Positions 25,166-33,560 of a DNA stretch of 34,304 nucleotides are shown here, one piece after another (position 1 is the first letter of the stretch; every line of letters starts with the position of its first letter). The DNA is from Acetobacteraceae bacterium UBA6159 (GTDB taxonomy: Bacteria; Pseudomonadota; Alphaproteobacteria; Acetobacterales; Acetobacteraceae): NCBI GenBank assembly GCA_002422345.1, contig DIUL01000176.1, forward strand, positions 1-34,304. The letters are read 5' to 3'. The notes under the pieces were generated by a model. That model had not been told where the DNA came from and did no database searches. It saw only the letters and a program-made list of their open reading frames with translations. The position numbers and the translations under genes are program-made.

Positions 25166-26890
25166 TCATACCCTTCCGGCAGCCGGTTGCGATTTTTCGT
25201 GCAGGAACTTCTGCGCATTGCGGCCTCGTTCGATCTTGCCGCTGGTCGTTTTGATGAGCCACCCAGTTTCAACCAATTTGACCTCGGCCGGGTAGATCCC
25301 CAACGTCTGGAAGATGGCGTGGCGTACGGATTGCCGCAGGCCGCGATACCCGTCGGACGCCGGGGCGGCGTCTTCCGTGTTCACGGTTTCCGCGACGACG
25401 ACCAGGTCCGAGGTGCCACGCTCCGCGTTGATGTTGCCGAACACCACGTTGCGCCCGGGCTTCAGGCCGGACACGCCGTTCAGCACGCTCTCGATCTCGG
25501 CGGCGTGGAAATTCCGGCCCGCGACGATGACCAAGTCATCCATCCGGCCCAGCACGAACAATTCTCCGTTCCAGATGAAGCCCCGGTCGCGGGACCGGTA
25601 ATCCGCCCCGTTCAGGCGCTGGGCGGTTTCTTCCGGCAGGCGGTAGTAGCCCGAGAACAGGCAGCTCGACCGGATCGAGACTTCTCCCACCACCCCATCG
25701 GGCACGGGCTGGCCATCATCGGAGAGGATGGCGACCGTGGTTCCCTCGATCGGCGTGCCGGCGGACAGAAGCTCAATCGAGTCAGGGGACGTCGGGGCTG
25801 GGATCACCAGACCTTTCTCATGCAGCGAAACCCGATCGACGGTGACCGTCATCGGCGGCCGCTCGGTGCTGGTCTGAGTGACGGCGAACGTCGTCTCGGC
25901 CATCGCGTAGCAGACCTGCAACGCGGTCTCGGGCAGGCCGATCGGCGCGAATGTCTGGGCGAACCGGCGGAACGTCAGCGCGTGGCACGGCTCGGAGCAG
26001 TTGATGAAGGCCCGCATCGTGTTGAGCCCGGCGTCCAGGCGAGAGATGTCGACGCTGCGCGCCAGGTGATCGAAGGCAAAGTTCGGCAACCAGCACAGCG
26101 TGCCGCGATGGCGGCTGATCGCTTCCAGCAGCGTGCCCGGCCGAGCAACCCATTCAAACGGATCGAGCAGGACGATCGTCTGCCCCAGGATCATCGGTGT
26201 CAGGGAGCACGCCACCAGGCCCATGTCATGGTACAGCGGCAGCCACGACACCATGATGTCGTCCGGCGTGGCGGCGATCGCCTTCGCATAGCTTTCGACC
26301 TGGGTCAGGATCGCGTCATTCGACAGCATGACGCCCTTTTTCAGACCTGTGGTCCCGGAGCTGTGTTGCAGGATCGGCAGCCGGTCCCGGCGGGACATCA
26401 GGGCCGCGGCGACTTCCTGATCACCGGCACCGGTCGCGTCCTCGGCCGTGATCGGGGCCGCCTGGACCATCACGCAATTCTCGACCAGCAGGCCGTTCCG
26501 GCGCATCTGCTCCTCATGCGCCGCGGTCGTGATAAGGGCGGCGGGGGTGATACGCGCCATCAGCTTGACGTGGGAAGCCCAGTAGAGGTCAGCGTCCTGC
26601 TTGGGGGACGGGCTGGGCATGAAGGATGCGGTACACCCGTGGGCGATCGCGCCAAAGTAGTAGGCCAGCGCGTCCCAGCCCTGGGGCATGAACAGCAAGG
26701 CGACACCATCCTCGGCCACCTTTGCCGCGACGAGACGGTCGCGAACGGCCAGGATTTCCCGCCAGGCCTGCGCATAAGTGATGGTTCGGCGATCCGAACC
26801 AATGCTCATGACCACGAAGGGTTTGTCTGGAGTCCTCTGCGAATGCAGCCGGAGATGTTCGAGAATGTGACGTGACTGTGCCGCTTGCAA
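25166..26890 (-). CDS. Fatty acyl-AMP ligase (FAAL-like, ANL superfamily)
   Basis: This 574-residue adenylating enzyme is expected to form acyl-AMP from a carboxylic acid and ATP and pass the acyl group to a carrier protein. It has the ATP loop LQHSSGTTGLKKGVMLS, the FAAL-typical WLPLYHDMGL, LPNFAFDHLAR, YAMAETTFAV, the hinge RDRGFIWNGELFVLGRMDD and the C-terminal catalytic Lys in TSGKIER. The start is TTG at 26890, directly after an in-frame TAG; no ATG occurs before residue 28, which would truncate the N-terminal domain. Choice of FAAL over acyl-CoA ligase rests on the motif style and the ACP gene 2 bp downstream. Chain length of the substrate is unknown. Confidence 0.88.
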   Translation of the reverse strand: MQAAQSRHILEHLRLHSQRTPDKPFVVMSIGSDRRTITYAQAWREILAVRDRLVAAKVAEDGVALLFMPQGWDALAYYFGAIAHGCTASFMPSPSPKQDADLYWASHVKLMARITPAALITTAAHEEQMRRNGLLVENCVMVQAAPITAEDATGAGDQEVAAALMSRRDRLPILQHSSGTTGLKKGVMLSNDAILTQVESYAKAIAATPDDIMVSWLPLYHDMGLVACSLTPMILGQTIVLLDPFEWVARPGTLLEAISRHRGTLCWLPNFAFDHLARSVDISRLDAGLNTMRAFINCSEPCHALTFRRFAQTFAPIGLPETALQVCYAMAETTFAVTQTSTERPPMTVTVDRVSLHEKGLVIPAPTSPDSIELLSAGTPIEGTTVAILSDDGQPVPDGVVGEVSIRSSCLFSGYYRLPEETAQRLNGADYRSRDRGFIWNGELFVLGRMDDLVIVAGRNFHAAEIESVLNGVSGLKPGRNVVFGNINAERGTSDLVVVAETVNTEDAAPASDGYRGLRQSVRHAIFQTLGIYPAEVKLVETGWLIKTTSGKIERGRNAQKFLHEKSQPAAGRV

Positions 26891-26996
26891 CTAAAGGCCC
26901 CGCTTCATTTCGTAAGCTAACGTTGCATCAGATGGGATTGTCTCATACGGACCCGATCGCCGCAACGAGAATTTGACATACCGGACGGCGCGTGGC

Positions 26997-27019
26997 CGCC
27001 GCTCGGAGACCGAGCGGCG
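26997..27019. terminator. GC-rich stem-loop downstream of the stress-protein gene
   Basis: A perfect 10-bp stem (CGCCGCTCGG / CCGAGCGGCG) with an AGA loop lies in the 218-bp gap between the universal stress gene end and the acyl-AMP ligase start, both on the minus strand. It may end the upstream transcript, but there is no T-run on the minus strand. The rest of the gap presumably holds the promoter of the acyl cassette. Confidence 0.4.
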
Positions 27020-27108
27020 TGTTGATTACCACGAGGGGATGGGCAAATGCCAGGAAGCAGAGCCGGGGAAGCCGGGTTTCGGTCCCCCGGTCAGGTCCTG
27101 GGTTTTGC

Positions 27109-27540
27109 TCAGCGCAGCAGGGTCACCGGTACCTTGGCGCCGCCGGCCACATCGCGTGCCACCGAGCCCATAAGCAGGCCGGTCACGCCACCAAGCCCGC
27201 GCGTGCCCATGACGATCTGGTCGCAGCCCAGTCGTTCGGCGAAGGACAGGACGTTCGAGCCGGCATCACCCACCCCGATGTGCTGATGCACCTTCAGTCC
27301 GGCTTCCTCGACCATCGCGACCGAGGTGGCGAGGGCTTTCATGCCCTCTTCCCGGTGGTAGCTCTCGATATCGCCCTGCGGTACCAGGGAGGCCGCGACG
27401 CCGCGGACCGCCGGTTGCACGTTCAGCAGGTGAACCTCCACCACGACGCCATCGGCGACAAGATCCAGCACGAACTGCAGCGCGTGGCGCGCATGTTCGG
27501 ACCCGTCCGTGGGGACCAGGATACGACGCATCTTGCTCAT
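27109..27540 (-). CDS. Universal stress protein, UspA family
   Basis: This 143-residue single-domain protein begins MRRILVPTDGSEHARHAL, the family N-terminus. It carries the ATP-binding pattern G-x2-G-x9-G-S in GTRGLGGVTGLLMGSVA followed by KVPVTLLR, so it is the nucleotide-binding type. The ATG overlaps the TerC stop in an ATGA, a sign of translational coupling, so the stress protein is made with the TerC-family membrane protein. The exact role is unknown. Confidence 0.93.
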   Translation of the reverse strand: MSKMRRILVPTDGSEHARHALQFVLDLVADGVVVEVHLLNVQPAVRGVAASLVPQGDIESYHREEGMKALATSVAMVEEAGLKVHQHIGVGDAGSNVLSFAERLGCDQIVMGTRGLGGVTGLLMGSVARDVAGGAKVPVTLLR

Positions 27541-28262
27541 TTCTTATCCTCCGGCGCCAGATCGACTGGTTCGTGATGCTTGGCCTTTGTCCGCCGGGCC
27601 AGCACCAGCCCGGTAATCACGACCGCGGCGGCCAAAAGCGGCCGAGCGACGAGTTCTTGGGTATGCATATCGTACGGCAGGAGGGTGTGGACAACCTCGT
27701 CGCTGACGATGATTTCGCCCGCGATCCACCCCAGAAGGCCGCCGCCGGCGATGACCAGAACGGGGAAGCGGGTCAGGATGCCCAGGACAAGCTGACTGCC
27801 GAACACGATCAGCGGCACGCTGATCAGCAGACCCAGGGAGATCAGCAGAACGCTGCCCTGCGCCGCCGCGGCGATGGCGACCACGTTGTCCAGCGACATC
27901 ACGGCATCGGCGATGGTGATCGTCTGGATCGCGCCCCACAGGTTCGACTTGGCGGCGACACTGTCGGCCCCATGTTCCTCCTCGGGGATGATCAGCTTCA
28001 CCCCGATGTACAGCAGCAGCAGGCCGCCGATCAGCTTGAGGTACGGGATCGCCAGCAGCCAGACGATCAGCAACGAGAAGATGATGCGCAGCACGATCGC
28101 CGCGCCACTGCCCCCCAGGATCGCCCATTTCCGCTGTTCCGGCGGCAGCGAACGGCTGGCCAAGGCAATGACCACCGCGTTGTCGCCAGAGAGCAGGATG
28201 TTGATCCCGATAATCTGCATCAGTGCCGTCCAGAAGAACGGTGTTCCTATATCAGCCAGCAT
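27537..28262 (-). CDS. TerC/YjbE-family integral membrane protein
   Basis: This 241-residue protein has about seven hydrophobic helices and the two acidic membrane motifs of the TerC family, LSGDNAVVIALA and MSLDNVVAIAAAA. These are thought to form a metal-ion site; relatives are linked to tellurite resistance or manganese export. Length and helix pattern fit the YjbE-like branch. The ATG at 28262 follows CGAGGAA. It lies 64 bp after tctA on the same strand and overlaps the stress-protein gene by 4 bp. A link to the tricarboxylate transporter is only positional. Confidence 0.9.
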   Translation of the reverse strand: MLADIGTPFFWTALMQIIGINILLSGDNAVVIALASRSLPPEQRKWAILGGSGAAIVLRIIFSLLIVWLLAIPYLKLIGGLLLLYIGVKLIIPEEEHGADSVAAKSNLWGAIQTITIADAVMSLDNVVAIAAAAQGSVLLISLGLLISVPLIVFGSQLVLGILTRFPVLVIAGGGLLGWIAGEIIVSDEVVHTLLPYDMHTQELVARPLLAAAVVITGLVLARRTKAKHHEPVDLAPEDKK

Positions 28263-28326
28263 GGTTCCTCGACATGGTTGCGCCGCCCCGGAGAGCGGCG
28301 AATCCGACCCGAACGCGCGGGATGGG

Positions 28327-29838
28327 TTATTCTTGGAATACGTCCTCCCGTCCACGGCGGACGGAGGGCAGAATGACCAAGACAAGCAATCCGACCGCCG
28401 CCAGCAGCAATCCCAGGCTGATCGGGCGCTCAATGAAGGTCGCCAGATTTCCCCGAGAAATCTGCAAGGCTCGGCGGAGGTTCTCCTCCATCATCGGCCC
28501 TAGGATGAAGCCCAGCAAGAGCGGCGCGGCTTCAAATCCCAGCTTGACGAACAGATAGCCCATCAGGCCGAACAGCGCGGTGAACAGGACGTCGACCGGG
28601 GAGTTGTTGAGGCTGTAGATGCCGATCGAGCAGAAGATCAGGATCGACGGGAACAGATATCTGTAAGGTACCTTCAGAAGCTGGACCCAGATGCCGACCA
28701 GCGGGAGGTTGATGATGACCAGCATCGCGTTGCCGATCCACATGCTGGCGATCATGCCCCAGAACAGCGCCGGCTGTTTCACCATCACCTGAGGTCCCGG
28801 CGTGATGCCCTGGATCGTCATGGCACCGATCATCAGCGCCATCACCGGGTTGGACGGGATGCCCAACGTCAGCAGTGGGATGAAGGACGACTGCGCCGCT
28901 GCGTTGTTGGCGGCTTCCGGCCCGGCCACGCCCTCGATCGCGCCCTTCCCGAACCGGGTCGGGTCCTTCGCCACCTTCTTCTCGATCGTGTACGATGAGA
29001 ACGACGCGAGCACCGAGCCGCCGCCGGGCAGAATGCCCAGGAACGATCCGATCGCGGTGCCACGCAGGATGGGCCAGCTTGAGTCCTTCATATCCTGACG
29101 CGACGGCATCAGGCTGTGGACCTTCATCACTGTCCCGTGACCTTCGGGGGCTTTCGCCGAACGCTCCAGGTTGGTCATGATCTCGGCCATGCCGAACAGA
29201 CCGACCGCCACGGCAACGAACCCGATCCCATCCGCCAGTTCCGGCAGCCCGAAGGTGAAGCGCGCCGCGCCCGAGGTCACGTCCTGCCCGACCAGCCCCA
29301 GCAGCAGGCCGATGATGATCATGGCGATGGCCTTGATGACTGAGCCTGAGGCCAGCACCACCGCGCCGATCAGGCCGAACACCATCAGGGAGAAATACTC
29401 GGCCGCGCCGAACTGTTGCGCGACCCGCGCCAAGGGCGGGCCGACAACCGCGATTCCGACGGTGGCGACGCAGCCAGCGAAGAACGACCCAATCGCCGCG
29501 ATCGCCAGCGCCACGCCCGCGCGTCCCTGCCGCGCCATCATGTGTCCGTCCAGCGCGGTGACGACCGAGGAGGATTCACCCGGCACATTCAGCAGGATCG
29601 CGGTGGTCGAGCCGCCGTACTGGGCCCCGTAGTAGATGCCCGCCAGCATGATCAGCGCGCCTTCCGGCGGCAGGTTGAACGTGATGGGCAGCAGCATCGC
29701 GACGGTGGCGAGTGGACCGATCCCCGGCAGCACCCCGATCAGCGTGCCCAGCAGGGCGCCGACGAAGCAGAACAGGAGGTTGTCCGTGCTCCAGGCAGTG
29801 ACGAACCCGAGCGTGAGATTGGAAAAGAGGGTCTCCAT
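28327..29838 (-). CDS. tctA: Tripartite tricarboxylate transporter, large membrane subunit
   Basis: This 503-residue membrane protein of about 11-12 helices is the permease subunit of a TctCBA system, which takes up citrate-like or other carboxylates using an ion gradient. Family motifs include GALLGTLIGVLPGIGPLATVA near the N-terminus, GIYYGAQYGGSTTAILLNVPGE, and the second half repeat GSFLGILPGGGSVLASF, then GPEAANNAAAQSSFIPLLTLGIPS. The ATG at 29838 lies 5 bp after the tctB stop, so both are co-translated. It ends 64 bp before terC. Confidence 0.96.
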   Translation of the reverse strand: METLFSNLTLGFVTAWSTDNLLFCFVGALLGTLIGVLPGIGPLATVAMLLPITFNLPPEGALIMLAGIYYGAQYGGSTTAILLNVPGESSSVVTALDGHMMARQGRAGVALAIAAIGSFFAGCVATVGIAVVGPPLARVAQQFGAAEYFSLMVFGLIGAVVLASGSVIKAIAMIIIGLLLGLVGQDVTSGAARFTFGLPELADGIGFVAVAVGLFGMAEIMTNLERSAKAPEGHGTVMKVHSLMPSRQDMKDSSWPILRGTAIGSFLGILPGGGSVLASFSSYTIEKKVAKDPTRFGKGAIEGVAGPEAANNAAAQSSFIPLLTLGIPSNPVMALMIGAMTIQGITPGPQVMVKQPALFWGMIASMWIGNAMLVIINLPLVGIWVQLLKVPYRYLFPSILIFCSIGIYSLNNSPVDVLFTALFGLMGYLFVKLGFEAAPLLLGFILGPMMEENLRRALQISRGNLATFIERPISLGLLLAAVGLLVLVILPSVRRGREDVFQE

Positions 29839-29843
29839 GACGG

Positions 29844-30296
29844 TCAGCCCAGCTCCGGCCAGATGTTCAGCGGCAAGCCAAGCCCCCAGACGAATAGCGC
29901 GGTCGATCCTGCGGCCAGGCCAAGCCCCAGCAGCAGCATCGCGAACTGCGAGGTGCCGCGCGCCGCCAGGCTGGAGATCAGGGTGGTGGCGACAATCGCC
30001 GCGACCAGCCCGGCATGCTGCAGCAGCAGTCCGAATGCGATCAGGGCGGCGCAGATCGCGATCACCGGCCGGAAGGCCCAGCTTTCCAGCTTGGGGCCAT
30101 CCGTGACGAAGCCCCGCAGAGCGATCAGCACGCCGAGGCCGAACAAGATCCAGCTCAGGACGGTGGGGAGGTAGCCGGGGCCCATGCGCACCAGACGTCC
30201 CATGGACAGGTCCGAGGCGAAGTGCCGGGCCAGGAGGGCGAAGGCCATCAGGAACAGCCCCGCCGCGAAATCCTGTTGGTTGCGAAGGCGTATCAC
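29844..30296 (-). CDS. tctB: Tripartite tricarboxylate transporter, small membrane subunit
   Basis: This 150-residue protein of four hydrophobic helices begins RLRNQQDFAAGLFLMAFALL, the typical TctB N-terminus, and contains MGRLVRMGPGYLPTVLSWIL, the family's GPGxxP motif. The start is placed at a GTG at 30296, with AAGGA about 12 nt upstream; the frame continues open to an upstream ATG, but those residues are proline/arginine-rich and not TctB-like. It sits between tctC and tctA on the same strand. TctB is thought to support TctA in the membrane. Confidence 0.88.
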   Translation of the reverse strand: MIRLRNQQDFAAGLFLMAFALLARHFASDLSMGRLVRMGPGYLPTVLSWILFGLGVLIALRGFVTDGPKLESWAFRPVIAICAALIAFGLLLQHAGLVAAIVATTLISSLAARGTSQFAMLLLGLGLAAGSTALFVWGLGLPLNIWPELG

Positions 30297-30563
30297 CGCA
30301 CGACGAGTCCTTGTTCTGACCGAACGGGGATGGCCCCCCGGGGACCTCCGCGTTCCGTCGCCGCTGATTGGGCTCCACGCCCAAGGGCGCGGGTCATGCG
30401 ACAAGGTGGATGACGGTTTGTGGTCCGAACGACCGGTCTGGTCATCGTGGCAAGGAGCGCGCGGCTTGGCTTCATTTCGTCTCCCCGTCCGTCAGCGCCC
30501 CTGTCGAGCGTCGTTTGCGACGGTCTGCGTCTACTATTCCCGATCGTCAACGACCAGGGGGTC
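30297..30563. other. Gene-free stretch between tctB and tctC
   Basis: Together with the hairpin that follows, this is a 302-bp gap. I see no convincing short gene, tRNA or repeat in it. It could hold a promoter for tctBA, but no clear -35/-10 pair is recognisable. The gap is long for genes that normally share an operon. Confidence 0.4.
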
Positions 30564-30586
30564 CCCCAGGGCGCGTGACCCTGGGG
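30564..30586. terminator. Hairpin after tctC
   Basis: A perfect 8-bp stem (CCCCAGGG / CCCTGGGG) with a 7-nt loop begins 12 bp beyond the tctC stop on the minus strand. It has no T-run, so it may be an attenuator or RNA-stabilising hairpin that lets the binding protein be made in excess over TctBA. Confidence 0.45.
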
Positions 30587-30598
30587 TTGTCGGCCGGA

Positions 30599-31573
30599 TC
30601 AATCGAGGCTCGCGCCCGACGCCTTCACGATCGCGCCCCACTTCGCGAGCTCCACCTTCACGAACTCGGCGAGCTTGTCGGGCGAGGACTCAGGCGTGGG
30701 GTCGACGCCGGTATCCTGCAGGCGCTTGATCACGACGGGATCGGCCAGGGACTGCTTCATCGCGGCGGCGAGCTTGTCGACGATCGGTTTCGGCGTCTTG
30801 GCCGGCGCGAAGATCGCGTTCCAGGTGTAGCACTCATACCCCTTCACGCCCTGTTCCTGCACGGTGGACAGGTCCGGCAGCGCGCGAGCCCGCGTGGCGG
30901 TGCCGGTGGCCAGCGGACGGATCGTGCCGGCCTGGATCTGCGGCAGCGCGGTCGGCAGGCCGTCAAACGCCATCGGGATCTGGCCGGCGGCGAGGTCGTT
31001 CATCATTGGGGCGGAGCCGCGGTAGGGCACATGCTCCACGTCCAGGCCGCCGACGGCCATCTTGAAGCTTTCGCCGCACAGATGAAGGATGCTGCCCAGA
31101 CCGGAGGAGCCGTAGCTGTACTTGCCCGGATTGGCCTTCAACATCGCGATCAGTTCCTGGACGTTCTTGACCGGAACATCCTTGTGAACCGCGAGCACGG
31201 ACGGTGTGACGCCAACCTGGCCGATCGGCGTGAAGTCCTTCACCGGATCGTAGGGGATCTTCTTATACAGGAGCGGGTTGATCGCATGCGTCGACACCGT
31301 CGCCATCAGCAGGGTGTAGCCGTCGGGCGGTGCCTTTGCGACCATGTCGGCGCCGAGGTTGCCCCCCGCGCCTGGACGATTATCAATAATGACCTGTTGG
31401 CCGAGGATTTCAGCCATCCGCGCGCCCATGACGCGGGCGACGATATCAGTCGGGCCGCCGACGGCGAACGACACGATCATGCGGATCGGTTTACTCGGGT
31501 AGTTGTCCTGCGCGCCGGCCGGCAGGGCAAACAAGCAGGCCATGGCCACACCGGCCAAAAAGCGTAGACGCAT
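30599..31573 (-). CDS. tctC: Tripartite tricarboxylate transporter substrate-binding protein
   Basis: This 324-residue periplasmic binding protein of the Bug/TctC family has a signal peptide MRLRFLAGVAMACLFALPAG with cleavage near AGA-QDN. Mature features are YPSKPIRMIVSFAVGGPTD, the GGxxD loop that binds carboxylates, the VIIDNRPGAGGNLGADMVAK block, PPDGYTLLMATV, the GSSGLGSILHL region and the HVPYRGSAPMMNDLAAGQIP motif. The ATG has AGGGAG at 9-nt spacing. It is upstream of tctB and tctA, so it is the natural partner of that permease. It diverges from a second tctC across 184 bp. Confidence 0.95.
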   Translation of the reverse strand: MRLRFLAGVAMACLFALPAGAQDNYPSKPIRMIVSFAVGGPTDIVARVMGARMAEILGQQVIIDNRPGAGGNLGADMVAKAPPDGYTLLMATVSTHAINPLLYKKIPYDPVKDFTPIGQVGVTPSVLAVHKDVPVKNVQELIAMLKANPGKYSYGSSGLGSILHLCGESFKMAVGGLDVEHVPYRGSAPMMNDLAAGQIPMAFDGLPTALPQIQAGTIRPLATGTATRARALPDLSTVQEQGVKGYECYTWNAIFAPAKTPKPIVDKLAAAMKQSLADPVVIKRLQDTGVDPTPESSPDKLAEFVKVELAKWGAIVKASGASLD

Positions 31574-31646
31574 TGATCATAGCTCCCTGTATCGCGGGAC
31601 TGGCGTTGGTTCGCCAACCGTCGATCGCTCCTCTATCACCGACTTT

Positions 31647-31658
31647 TGGTCATGACCA
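31647..31658. promoter_or_regulatory. 12-bp palindrome in the divergent tctC-tctC region
   Basis: TGGTCATGACCA is a perfect palindrome about 74 bp upstream of the tctC at 31573 (minus) and about 100 bp upstream of the tctC at 31758 (plus). A shared operator for both divergent promoters is plausible; the regulator is unknown. Confidence 0.35.
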
Positions 31659-31757
31659 TGCGGATTGCGCGTTCGGATAGACGGATGTAGTCAAATAGTC
31701 ATGCGCGTGTTTCGCGCCAATCAAAGACCGGGGCATCCCGGACGCAGGGAGAAAATA

Positions 31758-32747
31758 ATGAAAACGAACCGATTACTGGCATATGCCGGTGTTGCAGTTG
31801 CGTGGATTGTTGGATTGTCAGTGGCGTCGCTGCCCGCGGCACAGGCGCAGACCGCCCCCAACTGGCCGACCAAGCCTGTGCGAGTCATCGTCAACTACGC
31901 GCCTGGCGGGTCCACCGACAACGCCACCCGCCCATTCATGGATCGTTTGTCCCAATCCATGGGACAACAATTCATCATTGAAAACAGAGGCGGTGCCTCC
32001 GGCGCCGTGGGGGTGGAGGCCGGGGTCCGCTCGGTCCCCGATGGCTATACCTTCTTCGCCACCCCGGTCGCCTCGCTCACGATTCTGCCGAACGCCCGGC
32101 CCACCGCCTATGACCCGTTCAAGGACATGGTGCCGGTCGCCTGGCATGCGGACTCGACCCTGGTCTTCGCGATCCACCCTTCGATCCCGGCGAACACGAT
32201 GGCCGAGTTCGTTGCCTATGCGAAGAAGAACCCGGGCAAGGTCAACTTCGGGTCCTCGGGCCTTGGCACGCTGACGCAGATGATCTGTGAGGTCGTGAAC
32301 AAGGAAGCCGGCATCGACATGCTGCACGTGCCGTATCGGGGCGGTGCGGAATCCCTGACCGATTTCCTGGCGGGCCAGGTGCAGGTGTTCTCGGAAGGCA
32401 ACGTCCTGCCGCATGTCACCGCCGGCAAGGCGAAGCTGCTCGCCGTCGTGGACATGGTCCGTCATCCCGACTTCCCCAATGTCCCGACGCTCAAGGAGGT
32501 GTTCCCCAACGCCGACATCCAGAACTGGTTCGGCATCTTCGCCCCCGTGGGTACGCCGGATCCGATCGTGAAGAAGATGGCCGCGGAGATCGCCAAGGCC
32601 GCCGCCAACCCCGAGCTGCAGGCCCATCTGCTGCGCCTCGCGCTCCGCTCCAACGGCGCCGGCCCGGACGTGCTGGTCGCGCGGGTCCGGCAGGATTTCG
32701 ACCTGTATGGCAAACTGGTGAAGGACCTGAAGATCAAGATGGACTGA
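31758..32747 (+). CDS. Orphan Bug/TctC-family substrate-binding protein
   Basis: This 329-residue exported protein has a signal peptide ending near AQA-QTA (about residue 31). The mature start NWPTKPVRVIVNYAPGGSTD is followed by QQFIIENRGGASGAVGVEAG, PDGYTFFATPVA, NFGSSGLGTLTQM, HVPYRGGAESLTDFLAGQVQ and a C-terminal NWFGIFAPVGTPDPIVKKM, all family features. The ATG follows GGGAGA. No membrane subunit lies on this strand, so it may share TctAB across the divergent promoter or act with a distant permease. It is closer to the third tctC at the window end (both have NWPTKPV, YAPGGSTDNA and GGASG) than to the divergent neighbour. Confidence 0.93.
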   Translation: MKTNRLLAYAGVAVAWIVGLSVASLPAAQAQTAPNWPTKPVRVIVNYAPGGSTDNATRPFMDRLSQSMGQQFIIENRGGASGAVGVEAGVRSVPDGYTFFATPVASLTILPNARPTAYDPFKDMVPVAWHADSTLVFAIHPSIPANTMAEFVAYAKKNPGKVNFGSSGLGTLTQMICEVVNKEAGIDMLHVPYRGGAESLTDFLAGQVQVFSEGNVLPHVTAGKAKLLAVVDMVRHPDFPNVPTLKEVFPNADIQNWFGIFAPVGTPDPIVKKMAAEIAKAAANPELQAHLLRLALRSNGAGPDVLVARVRQDFDLYGKLVKDLKIKMD

Positions 32748-32775
32748 GCCAACCGGACCGCATTTCCTGATCGAT

Positions 32776-32804
32776 CGTGGCCGGGATCAATGACCCCGGT
32801 CACG
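32776..32804. terminator. Terminator-like hairpin after the orphan tctC
   Basis: A 10-bp stem with one G-U pair (CGTGGCCGGG / CCCGGTCACG) and a 9-nt loop lies 28 bp after the tctC stop and overlaps the stop of the convergent DCC gene. Its place fits a shared terminator; there is no T-run. Confidence 0.5.
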
Positions 32805-33204
32805 TCCCACGTTTCACGCCGATCGTTCCGCGGGCGACGCGCCCAAAGATCCAGACGAGCATTGGACGTCCCCGCAGGAAGAGCCGGTACGACAATTCAA
32901 GTACCGGCAACACCCCAGGGTTCGCCGCCGCGCGGGCCGCCCAGCGCCAACGCGGCAGCCGAACCCAGAGTTCGACGAACGCCGCCGCGCCAGAAAGAAG
33001 CTCTCCATTTCCAGCACGAACATGAAAGCGTTCCATCGCTCGGCTTTGGGTCAGACCAACAGGAACGGCGGCGTCCGGTTTCGAGACGTCAATGAACGAT
33101 AGTGCCCCAAGACTGTCCTTCCGACGGTAATAGCCGATCTCCGCCCGACACAACGGGCAGGAGCCATCAAAATACACCGTCGATCTGGTGGACTCGGGTT
33201 TCAC
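32800..33204 (-). CDS. DCC-family thiol-disulfide oxidoreductase-like protein (DUF393)
   Basis: This 134-residue protein starts near VYFDGSCPLCRAEIGYYRRK, the DxxCxxC signature that names the DCC family (Cys16 and Cys19), followed by LGALSFIDVSKPDA and a C-terminal hydrophobic stretch (PVLELSYRLFLRGR). DCC proteins have a thioredoxin-like fold and are annotated as thiol-disulfide oxidoreductases. The start is a GTG at 33204 with AGGAG at ideal spacing. A small membrane protein gene lies 47 bp upstream on the same strand. The partner protein is unknown. Confidence 0.9.
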   Translation of the reverse strand: MKPESTRSTVYFDGSCPLCRAEIGYYRRKDSLGALSFIDVSKPDAAVPVGLTQSRAMERFHVRAGNGELLSGAAAFVELWVRLPRWRWAARAAANPGVLPVLELSYRLFLRGRPMLVWIFGRVARGTIGVKRGT

Positions 33205-33251
33205 GATGGTCTCCTGATCTTCGGGGCGCCAGATCCCGCCCGTGTCGGCGC

Positions 33252-33560
33252 TTATTCGTGCTCTCCGTCACCGCGGCGTCCGGCACCGCGGAGGAACACC
33301 TGGGGACTTCTCGCAGCGGTCGTGAGGGTCGCGACTGTAATCGCGACCGCGGCGATCAATACCGTGTGCCCCACCAGGCTCGCCGCGAAGAACGTATAGC
33401 TGCCGATTGCGAGCGAAAAGCTGACCGCCCACATGAATCCCAGGGCCTGCAAGACGTAATGCCTGACGGCGACGTCGGGAATGTTTCGCAGCGGGCTGAC
33501 TTCGTGATTGAAAATGAAATCCCACGCATAAACGATATTCGCGCTGATTCTTTCGAACAT
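33252..33560 (-). CDS. Small two-helix membrane protein of unknown function
   Basis: This is a 102-residue protein with two likely membrane helices (VLQALGFMWAVSFSLAIGSY and VGHTVLIAAVAITVATLTTA) and a charged C-terminus. The N-terminal soluble piece is FERISANIVYAWDFIFNHEV. The ATG at 33560 is preferred over a TTG ten codons upstream; an AGAGAGAG stretch lies upstream at somewhat long spacing. The AT-richer 5' region suggests a promoter before it. It precedes the DCC gene on the same strand and could form a unit with it. I do not recognise the family. Confidence 0.6.
   Translation of the reverse strand: MFERISANIVYAWDFIFNHEVSPLRNIPDVAVRHYVLQALGFMWAVSFSLAIGSYTFFAASLVGHTVLIAAVAITVATLTTAARSPQVFLRGAGRRGDGEHE

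Noticed and set aside
25187..26875. 562-codon open frame on the plus strand
   Set aside because: Antisense to the acyl-AMP ligase, composition of a shadow frame.
26973..26978. TTGACA as a -35 box on the plus strand
   Set aside because: No -10-like sequence at proper distance and no plus-strand gene follows.
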